Assembly: GCF_013100865.1 (NCBI RefSeq)
Contig: NC_048301.1
Span: 124,908,028 to 124,972,027, forward strand
DNA length: 64,000 nt
Source: Trachemys scripta elegans
Lineage: Eukaryota; Chordata; Testudines; Emydidae
Direction: 5' to 3'
Shown: positions 22,201 to 32,741 of the stretch, one piece after another
How the letters are laid out: each line of letters starts with the position of its first letter
Position numbering within the stretch: the first letter of the stretch is position 1
Notes under the pieces: generated by a model
The model's input: only the letters and a program-made list of their open reading frames with translations
Told to the model about the DNA's origin: nothing
Databases searched by the model: none
Translations under genes and position numbers: made by a program

Positions 22201-25200
22201 GGTACTGAGCTGGGACTTGAAGGCAGGTGGAGTGTTCTGTCCACTAGACCACACTGCCTCCCTCGGTCAAATACATTGGAGTGTGAGCCACTCACATGTT
22301 ACAGTCTTGGCGGCCAGATAAGTACCATGGACAGACTCCTGCGCCAACCTCTTTTTTTACACTAGGGGCTGTTAGGATTATACATTCGTGTCTCTTTTTC
22401 CCCTCTCCACTGGGCATTCCCCTGAGCACACACTTGTTAATGGCCCCTTTTCCCCACGCCACGCCCTAACCCTCTCCCTCTGTCCCTCCCTCTCCAGCTC
22501 TTCACCGACGGCATCACCAACAAGCTCATGGCCTGCTATATGGATGAGGGGATGGCGGACGCGGTCCTGGTGCGGGTCTACGGCAGGAAGACGGAGCTCT
22601 TTGTGGACCGGGAAAATGAGCTGAAGAATTTCCAGGTGCTGCGAGCCCACGGCTGCGCCCCCAACCTCTACTGCACCTTCCAAAACGGCTTGTGTTACGA
22701 GTTCATGCAGGGGACGGCGCTGGGACCTGAGCATGTGCAGCAGCCACAGATCTTCAGGTGTGTGTGTTGGGGAGTTTGTGCAACGTTTCCTTCCTCCGTG
22801 GTCCTGCCTTGGGCAGGGAAAAGCACTTGGGCAGATTGCTACGGGCCTGATTCTGATATCAGTCTTAGGGTGCTGCATGCAGGGAGTGACATTTGGAAGA
22901 AGCCAAGCCAGATCGGGGAATGGGCTCCTGGCACCTCCGTGCTCTGCAACGCCCCATATTGGGCTGCTAGCAGGAACTTGGGTGGGAGGCAGCATAGGAC
23001 GTTCCTTCTCCCAGCTACCAGAGGCTGCTGCTGGCAGGGGGGTGGGCGTTGCCTTTCTCTTGCAGAGTGGCCTTTCGTCTGTGGATGGGTAGTATGCATA
23101 ACCATTGCCAACCCCACAGAGGCTGTTCCCCTGAAGTCTCCCGTACCATTTGCCTAGATGGAACCAGGGCAGCAGCATTCCTGGTAACTGCAGTCACCAA
23201 ACAGATTCCCTGCTAGTGTAAAATGCCAGCAGTATTGCCAACTCTCCTGGTTTTCTCACAAGTCTCGCAGTTTTGGGTGTACTGATTGAAGCCCCAGCTG
23301 CTGGAATCAAGTGATCACATCAGAATCTCCGCTTTCATTTAAAAAGAAGTATAACTTCTAACCCTCAGGGTTGTTGTTGAGAAGGCTTGAAAACGTGATG
23401 CAATTGCAACCTGAGGGCTCAGAAACCAGAGAGCAAATCAAAGGAACAAACAACAACAAACATTTGCTTGAAAATCACAAGATTTAAAAAAAAAAAAATC
23501 TCATGATTTTTGAATCCTTGAGGTTGGCAAAGCTGAAATTGCCGTTGCTCCAGAGACTTACACCAGCAGAGAATTTGGCCCAGTGAGTTTGGAGATTTTT
23601 GAGACGGTACGTTGGAGCATTTGGAAATCACACCGCTAAAACGGAGAGTGAATTTAGACACTTTCAGCCTGAATTTTTAACATTGTCGCTGATTTTGTGA
23701 GTGCCCAACTTGATGTCCCTGGGGTGTGGTTGACAGAGGGAGCTGAGCATTTCCCATTGGCAGAATCTCTAAGTGTAGCCACCTGTTATCACCGCATCTG
23801 TGATTTGTTCTAGGTTGATAGCCTGGGAAATGGCCAAAATGCACGCAATTCACGCCAACGGGAGCCTCCCCAAGCCCAGCCTGTGGCACAAGCTACACAA
23901 GTACCTTACCATCGTGAAAACAGAGGTCATCACCAAGGCATCCATCCCCAGGTAAAGAGAGAGAGAGAACCCAGCAACAAGACTCCTGCTAAGGGCATCC
24001 ACACAGTTCTAGCTAGCTGCATTGTGCTCGTCTCTAGTCCTGCATATAGGCTCAGGCAATACAGCCAGGCAGTTGTGGGAAGGGTAAGTGACCTAACTGG
24101 AGCTGGGCAAAAATTGAGTGAAGAAACCAGGCAACAGGCAAAGCCCTGGCTGGGTTTTGTCACAAACCTAAAATTCACAACAGGTTTGTCAAAAGATTCA
24201 GTGAGGTCACTAAACTATCAGCTTAGCTACGGGGAGTCAGGCCAGGCCAGGGATTGGGCCAAGCGAGACGAAGGTTCGGTTTGAAACCATGTAACTCTGA
24301 AACTCTGACCCAAGACAAAAATTTGAGGGCTTTGGTTGAGTTTTGGGGCTTGTTTGAATCCCAAAAGTGCAGGGAAGGCAAACGCATGAGCTAAGGAAAG
24401 AAAGGTGAACATCTGAACCGAACTGCTGAGCACTAGACATAACGCGGGCGGGACATATGTCAGCGGACCAGCTGCAATCCAGTTGAGGCTGACACGATTA
24501 CAGCAAGGTTTGACATTTTTCATGTAAAGGAGCAAACAATGTTTGAACCATGCTATGGCCCTTCCATAACACAACGGGGAAACATGGTCTAAATATAGTT
24601 ATGGTCTGTCTACTCTACAAGATTGACCTATGAATTAGCCAATCTTTGTATCTGGGCCCACCAGCGTAGACGAGAACACACGGGAGAATGAACCAGGTTG
24701 AAATGAAAAATCTCTTTCAACACTTAACTGTCAGATTATGCTGCCCAGCCTTTGCTCTGAGTTGCCTTGGAGAGACCTTCGCTATGTCACAGACAAAGAC
24801 TTTGGAGCGATCAAAGTGGAGACGACTTAGATTGTAAGCTCTCTGGGGCAGGGACTGTCTTTTTGTTCTGTGTCTGTACCGCACCTAGCACAGTGCGGTC
24901 CTGGGCCATGACTAGGACTCCTAGTTGCTGCAGTAATATTGTTACTAGCAGTAATAATAACTCCCAGGAAAATCACCCCAGCTGGGATTAAACTGGGACC
25001 TGAGCCCCACTTAGACTGGGAATTGACCCCAGTTACGTGGGCGGATTTTACACGCAGTTCAGGATAATATGGGTTAAACCAGGGGCCGTTGTAGACCAGG
25101 TACGGTAGCTTTAAAACCATTATAGGCCTAACACAGTTTTTCGGTGATCCAGACAACACATGTTTAAAACCAGTCCATCTAATGACCAGTGGAGACAAGG

Positions 25201-28200
25201 CCTTGAGGGAGATTTAGTCCATTCCAGGTGGGTGGATCCAGAAGAAGTCTCAACCTGCGTCAGGATCCACCTACTTGGATGCTATCAGTCCCAATAAACA
25301 GGGAAGATGAATGACCTAGGTGGTATACACAGTGCATTAAATGATCAGTTGGATTTAATTATTAACTAGCTCTTTTTTTTTTTTTTTTTTTTTTTTGGTA
25401 TCACTAGGTTGCTTGAGGTCATTAGCACAACATATGCCACTGTGGTTTCTTGAAAAATTCCCATTGTCCTTGTGGCTCTGGGCCTGGGAGCTCAATTGCC
25501 ATGGTAGCTCGGGGGAATAGACCATCATTTTGATCCACATGGACCCTTCGAAGGCTAATTGCAATGACAGTCTTCTGCTTCTGTTTTAATTGGTCTGATT
25601 GTTGCTGTTTTGTGCCCTATATGTGACATGGGTTTGAGTCTTGGTCTAGTTCCCAGTGGGACAGGATTCTACATCACCATAACCACCAGTGCAATTGACC
25701 TCACTTGTTAGCAATATCCACCTAGAGGCTAAAGAGTCAACGGGGCACAGAGAGAGAATTATCCTTTTCCCTCCTAGAGAGAGTCCATCCACATCACTGT
25801 GGAGGCATGTTGATAGGATAACATGGGGAAGCTTCTGCTGCTTGTTCTGCCCCTGCTCTGTGGCTAAGTAGAGGATCCCAATCTCCAGGGCAGTCAAGCC
25901 ATTCACCACTGCTGAGCGTCAGAACTTGGGAGTGCATGGCTCCCAGCCTGGTGTTTAGTCCACATTGATCTTCCAGTGAACAAAGAGGTTTTTGCTGGAC
26001 GAAGTACACATGAGATGTGATTCTCCAAGACTGTGCTGCCCTAAGAGATCTGCCCCCCACCCCTCTCTCTCTTTCTCTCTCTCCAGTTATTGAATGTTAT
26101 TGAGCTTTGCATTATTTAAAAAAAAACACACACACATTTGAAAAGAAGCTTATTGTGCATGGACATGACCTCACATCCTCTTCTCCCCTAGGTTCCGTCA
26201 GGAAGTGCCCAGTCTGGAGGTGCTAGAACAAGAGGTTGCCTGGCTGAAGGAATATCTCTCCCAGCTGGGCTCACCCATCGTACTGTGCCATAACGACCTG
26301 CTGTGCAAAAACATTATCTACAACGAGGCCGAAGGTTTGTTCCGTTCCTGTCCAGTGCACACAAGCTTTGCGAACACGTCCCTTCCCCTGACGGTGGCTT
26401 CCAAGGGGTACAAGGATGCTGGCCTCTTGAAAAACCAGACGCGTCTGCTCTAACCACTCCCTGTTTTGCCTTCCACAGAGCATGTGCGGTTCATAGACTA
26501 CGAATACGCCGGTTACAATTACCAGGCTTTCGACATTGGGAACCACTTTAATGAATTTGCAGGTGAATCAAGCTCCCTCCTCCCCCCCCCCCGCCACCCC
26601 CTGCCGTTCTTTCCCTAGCCTGAAAGCTGGGCCCGCAGTTTGGTGGAATGTTTCCCTAAGGCCGTGTTTACTTACAGGGTAACTGATCAGGATATTTCAT
26701 TAATGTAAGTAACTGTAGGAAACATTCCTTCCTCTCCCCATGTTTAGCCCCAAGTGCAGGTTATATTTATGCCTGTCGGTATCCGTTTCAGCTTGCGCTG
26801 TGTAGCCTTCAGCTCTTGCAAGCTAACCAGGGTTGGACCAGGTCAGCACTGGGAGAGGAAACCTCTAAGAGGATTTGGAGGAAGTTTTGTGGGTGATTCA
26901 GTATTTGGGACTTCTCCCTTCAAGTGACTACTGAGTCAAGAGCCATGTCTGGGGGGATTGTGCTGGTGGAGTTGCCGGCACCTTTCAAATGAGATCTAAA
27001 ACTGAGATCAGGGGCGGCTCTAGGCATCCGCAAAGCAAGCACGTGCTTGGAGCAGCCCATTTGCAGGGGCGGCAGGGATCCAGCATGGGAGCTGAGAACC
27101 CACAGGGGGCCCTGGGAGCTGTAGTTCCTTGGTTAGCTCCCTGCCTATAGAGCCAGCCCTGGAGCAGGGAAAGAACTACATTTCCCAGCATTCCCTTGGC
27201 CACTACCAACAGGAAAGAGGGAGAGGGAGTGAGGTAGCTGAGACCTCATGCTGCAGCCTGCTATGAATGGAGAGCTGCACTCTGAAGGGTAGGGATACCA
27301 TATTTTAACATTCAAAAAATAGGACACTCCACAGGGAGGGAGGGTAGCCCCACCCTGCCACCATCCACTCCCTCTGACTGCCCCCCACAGAAACCCCAAC
27401 CCATCCAACCCCCCCCGCACCCTGTTCCCTGATCACCCCCTCCCGGGACCCCTGCCCCTAACTGCCCCCCAGGACCCCACCCCCTATCTAAGCCTCCCTT
27501 CTCCTTGTCCCCAACTGCCCCCTCCTGAGACCGCCCCAACTTCCCCGCCACAGCCCTGGGTCACTGGTAACTCGCTCCCAACGGCAGGTCATTCAGCATG
27601 AACCAATCCTGTCTGTGTTCTGTGCACATGTAAAATTCATGCTGAATTACCTGCCGTGGGAGCGAGTTACCAGTGACCCAGGGCTGCGGCGGAAGGAGGG
27701 TGCAGGTGGGGGAGGGGGGAAGAGAACCCAGGGCTGGGCAGCAGGAGGTGTGTGTGGGGGGGAATGAGGGAGCCCAGAGCTGGGGCGGCAAGGGGTGTGG
27801 GTGGGTGGGGAGAGCCCAAGGCTGGGGCAGCAGGGGGGTGCGGCGAGGAGCCCAGGGCTGGGATGGGTGGCAGCCAAAATTTTTTTTGCTTGGGGCAGCA
27901 AAAAACCTAGAGCCGGCCCTGACTGAGATCCTGGCCGCTTGTGGGCATTAAAGTTGCCATGGCAATAACAGAGTGTTTGGGTCATTCTGTTCTGTGTACC
28001 CGATTTCCCAATGCGGTCTCAGTTGGCTTCTCTCCCAGCCCTAAACTTCAGAGCAGCGTTCCTGCGCGCGGTTGAATTGCTGCCGTGTTCCTCTCCAAAG
28101 GAGCCTACAGGAAGTTACTCCTTGCACTTTGAAGACAAAAGGAGTTGTAGATGTACAAATAATTTTTACCTTGAAGACTTAAGCCGGATTATTGCAGCCT

Positions 28201-31200
28201 GAAGCGCAAACCTGCACTGAAACTTTTAAGTCCCCTTCTGCACATCACTGCTGAGAGCAAACAGTAAAAGAGATCAAATCCAGGCTCATGCATGACAGGG
28301 TGTTCATGGGCCGGACTAGATCTAGGGGGAAAAGGGGTTTGGTATGTATCATGGCACCCTGTTGTTTCCTAATTCAGTGGCCTTTCTCAGAGATCATTCC
28401 AAATTATTTTAAAGCCTCCGAAGAATGTCTAGGAGTAAAATTCACATGGAGTGCAGGGAAGAGTAAGAATCAGCTCAGGTCCCTCTCAGAGGGAAATCAC
28501 ATTTAGATTGTAGCTTCAGGTCCAAAATCCCAGCGCCAGAGAGGGAAGGATAGGACCCATTTGCTAACAAGTCGATAGGATCAGTGTACTTGCATCCCAT
28601 CCCTAGCTCTGGGGCAATAACTCGTCTTCCACTAGAACGGCCCTTGACTTACATAGCGTTTGTCTCCCAGGGGCTGATCCAATGGTAACTGAACTATTCC
28701 CATTGACTTCAATGGGCTGTGGCTCACACCCTGGGAGAGCCTAGAGGAGCTGCCTTGTTCTCCTCTCCCACCTCCAGTCCTCCTAATTGCTAGCTTCTGT
28801 TTGCAGGGGTGAACGAGGTGGATTACAGCCTATATCCCAGCAGAGACACTCAGCTGCAGTGGCTGAGGCGCTACCTGCAAGCCTACAAGCAACTGAGCCG
28901 GGAGAACCAGGGAAACGGCGGGGGAGTCGTCTCGGACAAGGAGCTGGAGACCCTCTACGTGCAAGCGAACCAGTTTGCTTTAGTGAGTGGGCGCCCAGCG
29001 GGGTGGTGGGAGGAGGCAGAACTGAGAAGGTGACGCACGCTGGGGCAGGGGTTCCGAATACACTGAACCCATGGGAGAATAGATCGTTGGGGAATAGAAG
29101 AGAGATATTTACCATCCACTGGAGCATGTTCTTCTCTGACAGGCAAGTCCCAGGGCTCCTTGGTGGGAGAGTTAATCAGCCCTGAAATGCACTCTGGGAT
29201 CCAGTGACGGGAGTGGACAGGGAGAGGAAATAGGATCTGGTCCAGTGGCTCAAAGACACTGAAATTCTTCACTGTGCCTATGTGTCCACACTATGTGTGT
29301 TTAACATTGCTGCAGTCCCAGGCCCAGGAGTGAATCAACTCGGGCATAATGGTCCTGGAGCACCACTGTTCATGAAAGGAACATAGGAATTACCGTACCT
29401 GACTAGAGTAATGGTCCATGGCCAGCACCAGATTCTTTAGAGGGGGATTCAAGAAGTCCCAGAATTAAAGTTCTCCAGCAGAGGGAAGGGAACTGCTGTG
29501 GAAGCAGAGCGGGAACAGACGCGATGGATCAGATCTTGCGAAAGAGCTCAGCAGGTTGGGCACACGTCTTTTTTTTTTTTTTTTTTTTTTTAAGATCTAG
29601 GCCAAGTGGTGCGTTCAGAGCAATTAGAGACCTGGTCCAGTATACGTCAGTAGAGTCTGCCCACCTACCTGGAAGTCCTTCATGTTATTAAGTTCCTCTG
29701 ACAATAAGGCAGATCCTCTCTAGGAGTCAGATGGCCAAGAGCTCTGAGCGCCACTTAATTCCTCACGAATCCAGACCTAATGCCACAACTGACTCTGAGC
29801 AGAGTGGTCAGAGGGGGAGAGCACTGGATGGAGCAGCCAGAGTCCCTTCCCTGATCGCTTTTCCCCCCCAGCCATTATGGTTCTTCACTGTCTTCCACCT
29901 TGTGTAGCATTTACGCCTTGTAGGTACCCGTTGTTCAGGGGTTAACAGCATCACCAGCCTCAAGCACTCCAAAAATCATGAGAATGGCTTTGACGCTCAG
30001 GTCACCTTTTCACGTTTTTCTCTGCAACCAGGAGGCTAGAAAGTTCGTTCTCTCTCTCACACTCACTCACTCTCTCTCTCTCTCTCTCTTAAGTGAAAGC
30101 TGAGATTCCCATGCAGTCTCTTGATGGGGTTTTAAGAAACCCACCAACTATCGCAAGAGTGCTGTTAAAACCACAGGAGTTGGCAACACTGGACCACGAA
30201 CTGAGCCTGGGGGCCTGCTTTGTGGTTTGCAGAGTTGCGAGAAAGAGCAGGGCCCCCAGAAACCATGATCAGGCTCTGGGTTGAATTACAGCTCTTCTCC
30301 TGCCACTGAGGAGGGGCAGTGAGGGAAATCAGGCCAGGCAGTGGGTGGCGTTCTCTCTTCCCCCTGCCTTGCTTGAGGAACTATCCCAGGGGTAGCAGAG
30401 CTTACATGGGATCCGAGCCTCTGAGTCACTCTTAGCCAGATTTCTGAAAGAGCTAAGTACCCATTAGGACACCAAAATAAGTGGCCAGGTTTTTGAGAGA
30501 GAACTGCACATTGTGGGCGGGGCTTCTCTGAAATAGCCTGCCATAAGGGTCACAATGGGAGCTGCTAGGTGCTGAGCACTTGCAAATCTGGCTCTGAGCT
30601 CTATATGATCCTCGGTGAGCATAGGCTTAATGACGCATCTGACTGGGTAGTCTCAGGTTGCCTGGCTGATGGACAGACGGTGCCCTGTTAGCCATTATCT
30701 TGTGCATCCCCCTCCGGACAGCAAGAATCCAAGAAAACTGGCTGTCAGCCTAGCATGTGGGGCAGGATCAGCGTTGCAGAATGTATGGTGCATGTGGAAC
30801 CCTGGAAATTTAGATTCTCAGCAAGTACAAATGGGTGAAGTCAGTGGAGCTGCACTGATTTCCACCAGCTGAGAAATGTTCTGGCCTATGGTTTCTGAGG
30901 ACCAGAGTTTCTGTCCTCTATGGCAGCAAGACTGGGAGAGATCAAGCAAGGAAGAAGTTCTGCACAGGTGGCCACCTGCTCATAAGCTGGAGAAGAGATG
31001 TGTCCCCATCTTCCATGAGAGAAGGAGGCCAAAATAAAGAGCGATACGCTTTGATTGTAGGTCGATGGGGTGATAACAACAGGTGAGCAAGGACTCCAGC
31101 GACCTGTTGGCCTGAACCTGGGACAAGGCCAGCTGCGCCCTGGAATACAAGGAAATCTGACTTTGCCAAGGTTACTTACATAAACTGTCCAGAGAGAGCA

Positions 31201-32741
31201 TTGACCCTGTTGGAGCCGCTACAGCAACCTTTGAACCGAGCAGCTGGAAGGGAATTTACCTTAGCTGGGAGCCAGGCTGTAAACAACCTCAGACCTATCC
31301 GTTGCGATAAGGAAGCCAAGGGCTTGTGGAGCTAGTCGCCTGTGTTTTAACTCCGAAATGGTGGACACGTTATGGAAAAGGCTCTTGCTATTTCCAACAT
31401 ACAATGGCAGGAGATCAACCTAGAGGTGCCATCACCCAGGTGCGGCCAGCCAAGGATGGATCAAACCCAAGGCTGTCCCACTCTGAGGGACCCGGTGGTA
31501 ACGCCCCGTTCCCCCCGCCCCATGCAAGGAAGGGGATAAGTTTAGTTTACTTATGACTGTAAGATCTTTGGGGCGGGGTCAGCCTTTTTGTGCTGTGTTT
31601 GTACAGCACCAAGCACAGTGGGATTCTGCTCCATAAAAACGTCACGCAGATAATAATGAATAAGACAGGAGCTGATTGTTCATTAGCACAAAAAAGCTCA
31701 TTGGCAGTCAGGTGGGGATCTGGCCCATCAGCATAGATTCACTGAAGCCAGTGGAGCGGACTTACACCAGCTGAGAATCTGGCCCCGAGTGCTGAGAGAA
31801 CTGAGGCTTTGTCCTCCCACAGTGGTATGGGAAGCGCTAGGCAGGTTCCTGATTCTTCTCTCTATTGCAGGCCTCTCATTTCCTTTGGGCATGCTGGGCC
31901 CTGATCCAGGATAAATATTCCACCATAGACTTTAACTTCTTCAGGTGAGTGGGCCCCTGCGGCAGGACTGGTGGTGGGTAGGGCTTCCCCTTTGCCATGG
32001 CACGAGCAGGCTGCCAGGTTATTTCCGTGTCCAGGCTGATCAGCGCTGAGATCCTCGTTGGATCCGTGGATCATGGCAGCACCCGGGCAGAGCACGTGGG
32101 GTGGTGCAGTGCGATGGGATGTGTAACACGGCCAGGATCGATGCTGGGACCCATGGATCCTAACAGGAGTGCCGCTCCAGCCTGGGCTAAAAGCCACACC
32201 TCTGTTAGCCCGAGCTGCAGCAGGCTCTTCAGATACGTAGCCCAGCCCCAGATTGCCACGGTGTTATGGACACCCAGTGTATCAGCGTTCTGCTGCAGCA
32301 CAGGAGAACGCAGTGAGCCCCAGGGAGACGGGGCTGCCCCTTGATCTGTTATCTCCGGCAGAGTTTGGACCAGAAATTCCTAGAATAAAGGCAGGCCGTC
32401 TCTCTCAAATCCCATCTAGCTCCTTCCCCACCTGGTCTAGTTTTAAACAGCTCAAGCAATCAGGATGCCGCCATCTCCCCCTTGGGGAGATTATTCCACA
32501 CCCTAAATCACCCCTCTCCTTCCTTGCAGCAGACATGAGTAAGCAAGGCTGTGGGCTTCCCCCTCGAAAGGAGGTGAGGGGAAATCCCCATAGCGCCGAC
32601 AGGGTGGAGGCAGTCAGGTGTTCCCACTCTCTTGTGTAAGATCTCTCTCTCTCTCTCTCTCCCCGCAGGTATGCAAGGCTAAGATTTAAACAGTACTTCA
32701 AGGCAAAGTCTGTGGTGACAGCCCTGGAGATGCCAAAATGA
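15767..32741 (+). CDS. ETNK2: Ethanolamine kinase 2, complete coding region, eight exons
   Basis: ETNK2 is a cytosolic kinase that transfers phosphate from ATP to ethanolamine, the first step of the CDP-ethanolamine route to phosphatidylethanolamine. Exons are 15767-16207, 22498-22757, 23814-23951, 26192-26334, 26479-26562, 28807-28982, 31871-31944 and 32669-32741; all joins keep frame. Counting from Met at 16043 the protein has 370 residues, or 462 from Met at 15767; human has 386. The catalytic motif HNDLLCKN is at 221-228 and the metal-binding FIDYEYAGYNYQAFDIGNHF block at 240-259, both choline/ethanolamine-kinase signatures. FTDGITNKL and the C-terminal SALEMPK-like ALEMPK match ETNK2. 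A 12-residue Gly-rich insert in exon 6 (SRENQGNGGGVVSD) is longer than in human. ETNK1 is less likely given the RFTDGITNKL context and the synteny with REN and SOX13. Confidence 0.95.
16220..16365 (+). repeat. Minisatellite, about four 34-37 bp units
   Basis: Four tandem units each read GTGTCACC, TGGGGCGC, then GCTCCCCGGGGGGC. The first unit lacks three bases and the last diverges at its end. Because the unit length is not a multiple of three and has few stops, it opens frames on both strands that are artefacts. It begins about 12 bases after the exon 1 donor. Confidence 0.85.
16783..16897 (+). mobile_element. CR1 3'-end fragment
   Basis: Contains GGGTTAGACAGACACCTGTC, then GAGTGCGGAGGACTGGACTA and CTCGAGGTCCTATGATCTAT, the terminal part of the sauropsid CR1 3' UTR, plus strand. 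Confidence 0.75.
16960..17100 (+). repeat. MIR-like SINE fragment
   Basis: TCCTGGTTCTGCCACTAATT followed by CTCAGTTTCCCCATCTGTCA and TTGTAAAGCACTTTGAGATC shows MIR-type order on the plus strand. Confidence 0.6.
17290..17400 (+). repeat. Interspersed repeat, TTTGTACAGCACC family, copy 2
   Basis: GTGTTTGTACAGCACCTTGA is followed by CTCTAAGTGCTGCCTATAAT and an A-rich tail, as in the copies at 13031, 24826 and 31553. Confidence 0.55.
17985..18045 (+). mobile_element. CR1 3'-end fragment
   Basis: Reads GGGACTGGACTAGATGACCT, CTCGAGGCCCCTTCCAGTCC and TATGATTCTATG, the extreme 3' end of CR1. Confidence 0.7.
19760..19844. repeat. Palindromic GATCCTCAGCTGG repeat, copy 2
   Basis: Left arm CTTTAGCTGGTGTAAATCTG pairs with right arm GTTTATACCAGCTGAGGATT, followed by TGGCCC. 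Confidence 0.6.
21930..22262 (+). repeat. Two adjacent SINE-like repeats
   Basis: Bases 21930-22075 read GACCTTGGGCGAGTCCCTTA, then CTGGGCCTCAGTTGCCCATC and TGTACAATGGGAATAATAG, a MIR-type arrangement. Bases 22076-22262 read CTTTTATATAGTGCGTTTCA, then TTTTCACAGATGGGAGAACT and CCACTAGACCACACTGCCTC, a second abundant sauropsid repeat type. Confidence 0.6.
22498..22757 (+). CDS. ETNK2: ETNK2 coding exon 2
   Basis: This 260-bp exon has acceptor CTCTCCAG and donor GTGTGT, with phase 0 in and phase 2 out. It encodes LFTDGITNKLMACYMDEG, VLVRVYGRKTELFVDRENEL and LYCTFQNGLCYEFMQGTALG, all closely matching human ETNK2. The 266-codon minus-strand frame over it is antisense shadow. Confidence 0.96.
22758..23813 (+). 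other. ETNK2 intron 2, nothing recognised
   Basis: Contains a poly-A run near 23484 and a partial CAGCTGG-family fragment near 23550-23585. No coding content was seen. Confidence 0.5.
23814..23951 (+). CDS. ETNK2: ETNK2 coding exon 3
   Basis: This 138-bp exon has acceptor TTCTAG and donor GTAAAG. It encodes LIAWEMAKMHAIHANGSLPK and PSLWHKLHKYLTIVKTEV. Human reads LIALEMAKIHTIHANGSLPK. Confidence 0.96.
23952..26191 (+). other. ETNK2 intron 3 with repeats
   Basis: Holds a TTTGTACAGCACC-family copy at 24826-24965, a 24-base T-run at 25373-25396 and a CT run near 26063-26084. The stretch 25010-25205 resembles the short MITEs that begin and end near GACAAGGCC. No exon was recognised. Confidence 0.55.
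24826..24965 (+). repeat. Interspersed repeat, TTTGTACAGCACC family, copy 3
   Basis: CTTAGATTGTAAGCTCTCTG, GGGCAGGGACTGTC, then GCACCTAGCACAGTG and an AATAATAA tail. Confidence 0.65.
26192..26334 (+). CDS. ETNK2: ETNK2 coding exon 4 with catalytic HNDLLCKN
   Basis: This 143-bp exon has acceptor CCCCTAG and donor GTTTGT, with phase 2 in and phase 1 out. It encodes FRQEVPSLEVLEQEVAWLKE and SPIVLCHNDLLCKNIIYNEA. The Asp of HND is the catalytic base by homology to choline kinase. Confidence 0.96.
26479..26562 (+). CDS. ETNK2: ETNK2 coding exon 5 with FIDYEYAG motif
   Basis: An 84-bp exon after an unusually short 144-bp intron, with acceptor TTCCACAG and donor GTGAAT. It encodes HVRFIDYEYAGYNYQAFDIG then NHFNEFAG, identical to human ETNK2 here. 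The junction codon reads GAG (Glu) where human has Gly. Confidence 0.96.
27009..27921. mobile_element. Non-autonomous hAT-like DNA transposon (913 bp)
   Basis: The element begins CAGGGGCGGCTCTAGG and ends CCTAGAGCCGGCCCTG, giving matched terminal inverted repeats. It is flanked by a perfect 8-bp duplication, ACTGAGAT (27001-27008 and 27922-27929), the target-site length of hAT elements. No transposase frame is present. Internally it has GC-rich CCCAGGGCTGGG tandem units and a 52-base hairpin arm pair (27551-27602 with 27636-27686). Confidence 0.85.
27551..27686. repeat. Large hairpin inside the hAT-like element
   Basis: CAGCCCTGGGTCACTGGTAA and the following 32 bases pair with TTACCAGTGACCCAGGGCTG and its upstream bases. 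Arms are about 51-52 bases with a 33-base loop and only a few mismatches. Confidence 0.85.
28807..28982 (+). CDS. ETNK2: ETNK2 coding exon 6
   Basis: This 176-bp exon has acceptor TTTGCAG and donor GTGAGT, with phase 1 in and phase 0 out. It encodes VNEVDYSLYPSRDTQLQWLR, then ELETLYVQANQFAL. Between these, SRENQGNGGGVVSD is longer than the matching human loop. Confidence 0.95.
31553..31655 (+). repeat. Interspersed repeat, TTTGTACAGCACC family, copy 4
   Basis: GACTGTAAGATCTTTGGGGC, then GTGTTTGTACAGCACCAAGC and an AGATAATAATGA tail. Confidence 0.65.
31716..31785. repeat. Palindromic GATCCTCAGCTGG repeat, copy 3
   Basis: GGGATCTGGCCCATCAGC at the left and ACACCAGCTGAGAATCTGGC at the right, with a GAAGCCAGTGGAG centre. 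The left arm is degraded. Confidence 0.55.
31871..31944 (+). CDS. ETNK2: ETNK2 coding exon 7
   Basis: This 74-bp exon has acceptor TATTGCAG and donor GTGAGT. It encodes ASHFLWACWALIQDKYSTID then FNFFR. Human reads ASHFFWALWALIQNQYSTIDF. Confidence 0.95.
31945..32668 (+). other. ETNK2 last intron
   Basis: Ends in a CT run (32642-32661) that forms the polypyrimidine tract of the last acceptor. No coding content was found. Confidence 0.55.
32669..32741 (+). CDS. ETNK2: ETNK2 terminal coding exon
   Basis: After acceptor CCCCGCAG it encodes YARLRFKQYFKAKSVVTALE then MPK and TGA at 32739. Human ends SALEMPK, so the stop is the true C-terminus. Confidence 0.96.

Larger units (their letters stand above)
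16208..22497 (+). other. ETNK2 intron 1 with minisatellite, CR1 tails and SINEs
   Basis: A 37-bp minisatellite lies directly after the donor (16220-16365). CR1 3' tails lie at 16783-16897 and 17985-18045, MIR-like pieces at 16960-17100 and 21930-22075, a TTTGTACAGCACC repeat at 17290-17400, and a palindrome at 19760-19844. No coding exon was recognised. Confidence 0.65.
26563..28806 (+). other. ETNK2 intron 5 containing a hAT-like element
   Basis: Most of the central part is the element at 27009-27921. The rest (26563-27000, 27930-28806) contains a C-run at 26582, a CCCATTGACTTCAATGGG palindrome remnant near 28700, and nothing coding. Confidence 0.6.
28983..31870 (+). other. ETNK2 intron 6 with simple and interspersed repeats
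   Basis: Has a T-run at 29569-29591, a CT/CA run at 30049-30090, a TTTGTACAGCACC-family copy at 31553-31655 and a GATCCTCAGCTGG palindrome at 31716-31785. No exon was recognised. Confidence 0.55.

Noticed and set aside
22378..23178. 266-codon open frame on the minus strand
   Set aside because: Lies antisense to ETNK2 exon 2 and flanking intron. No family resemblance; the real protein is on the plus strand.
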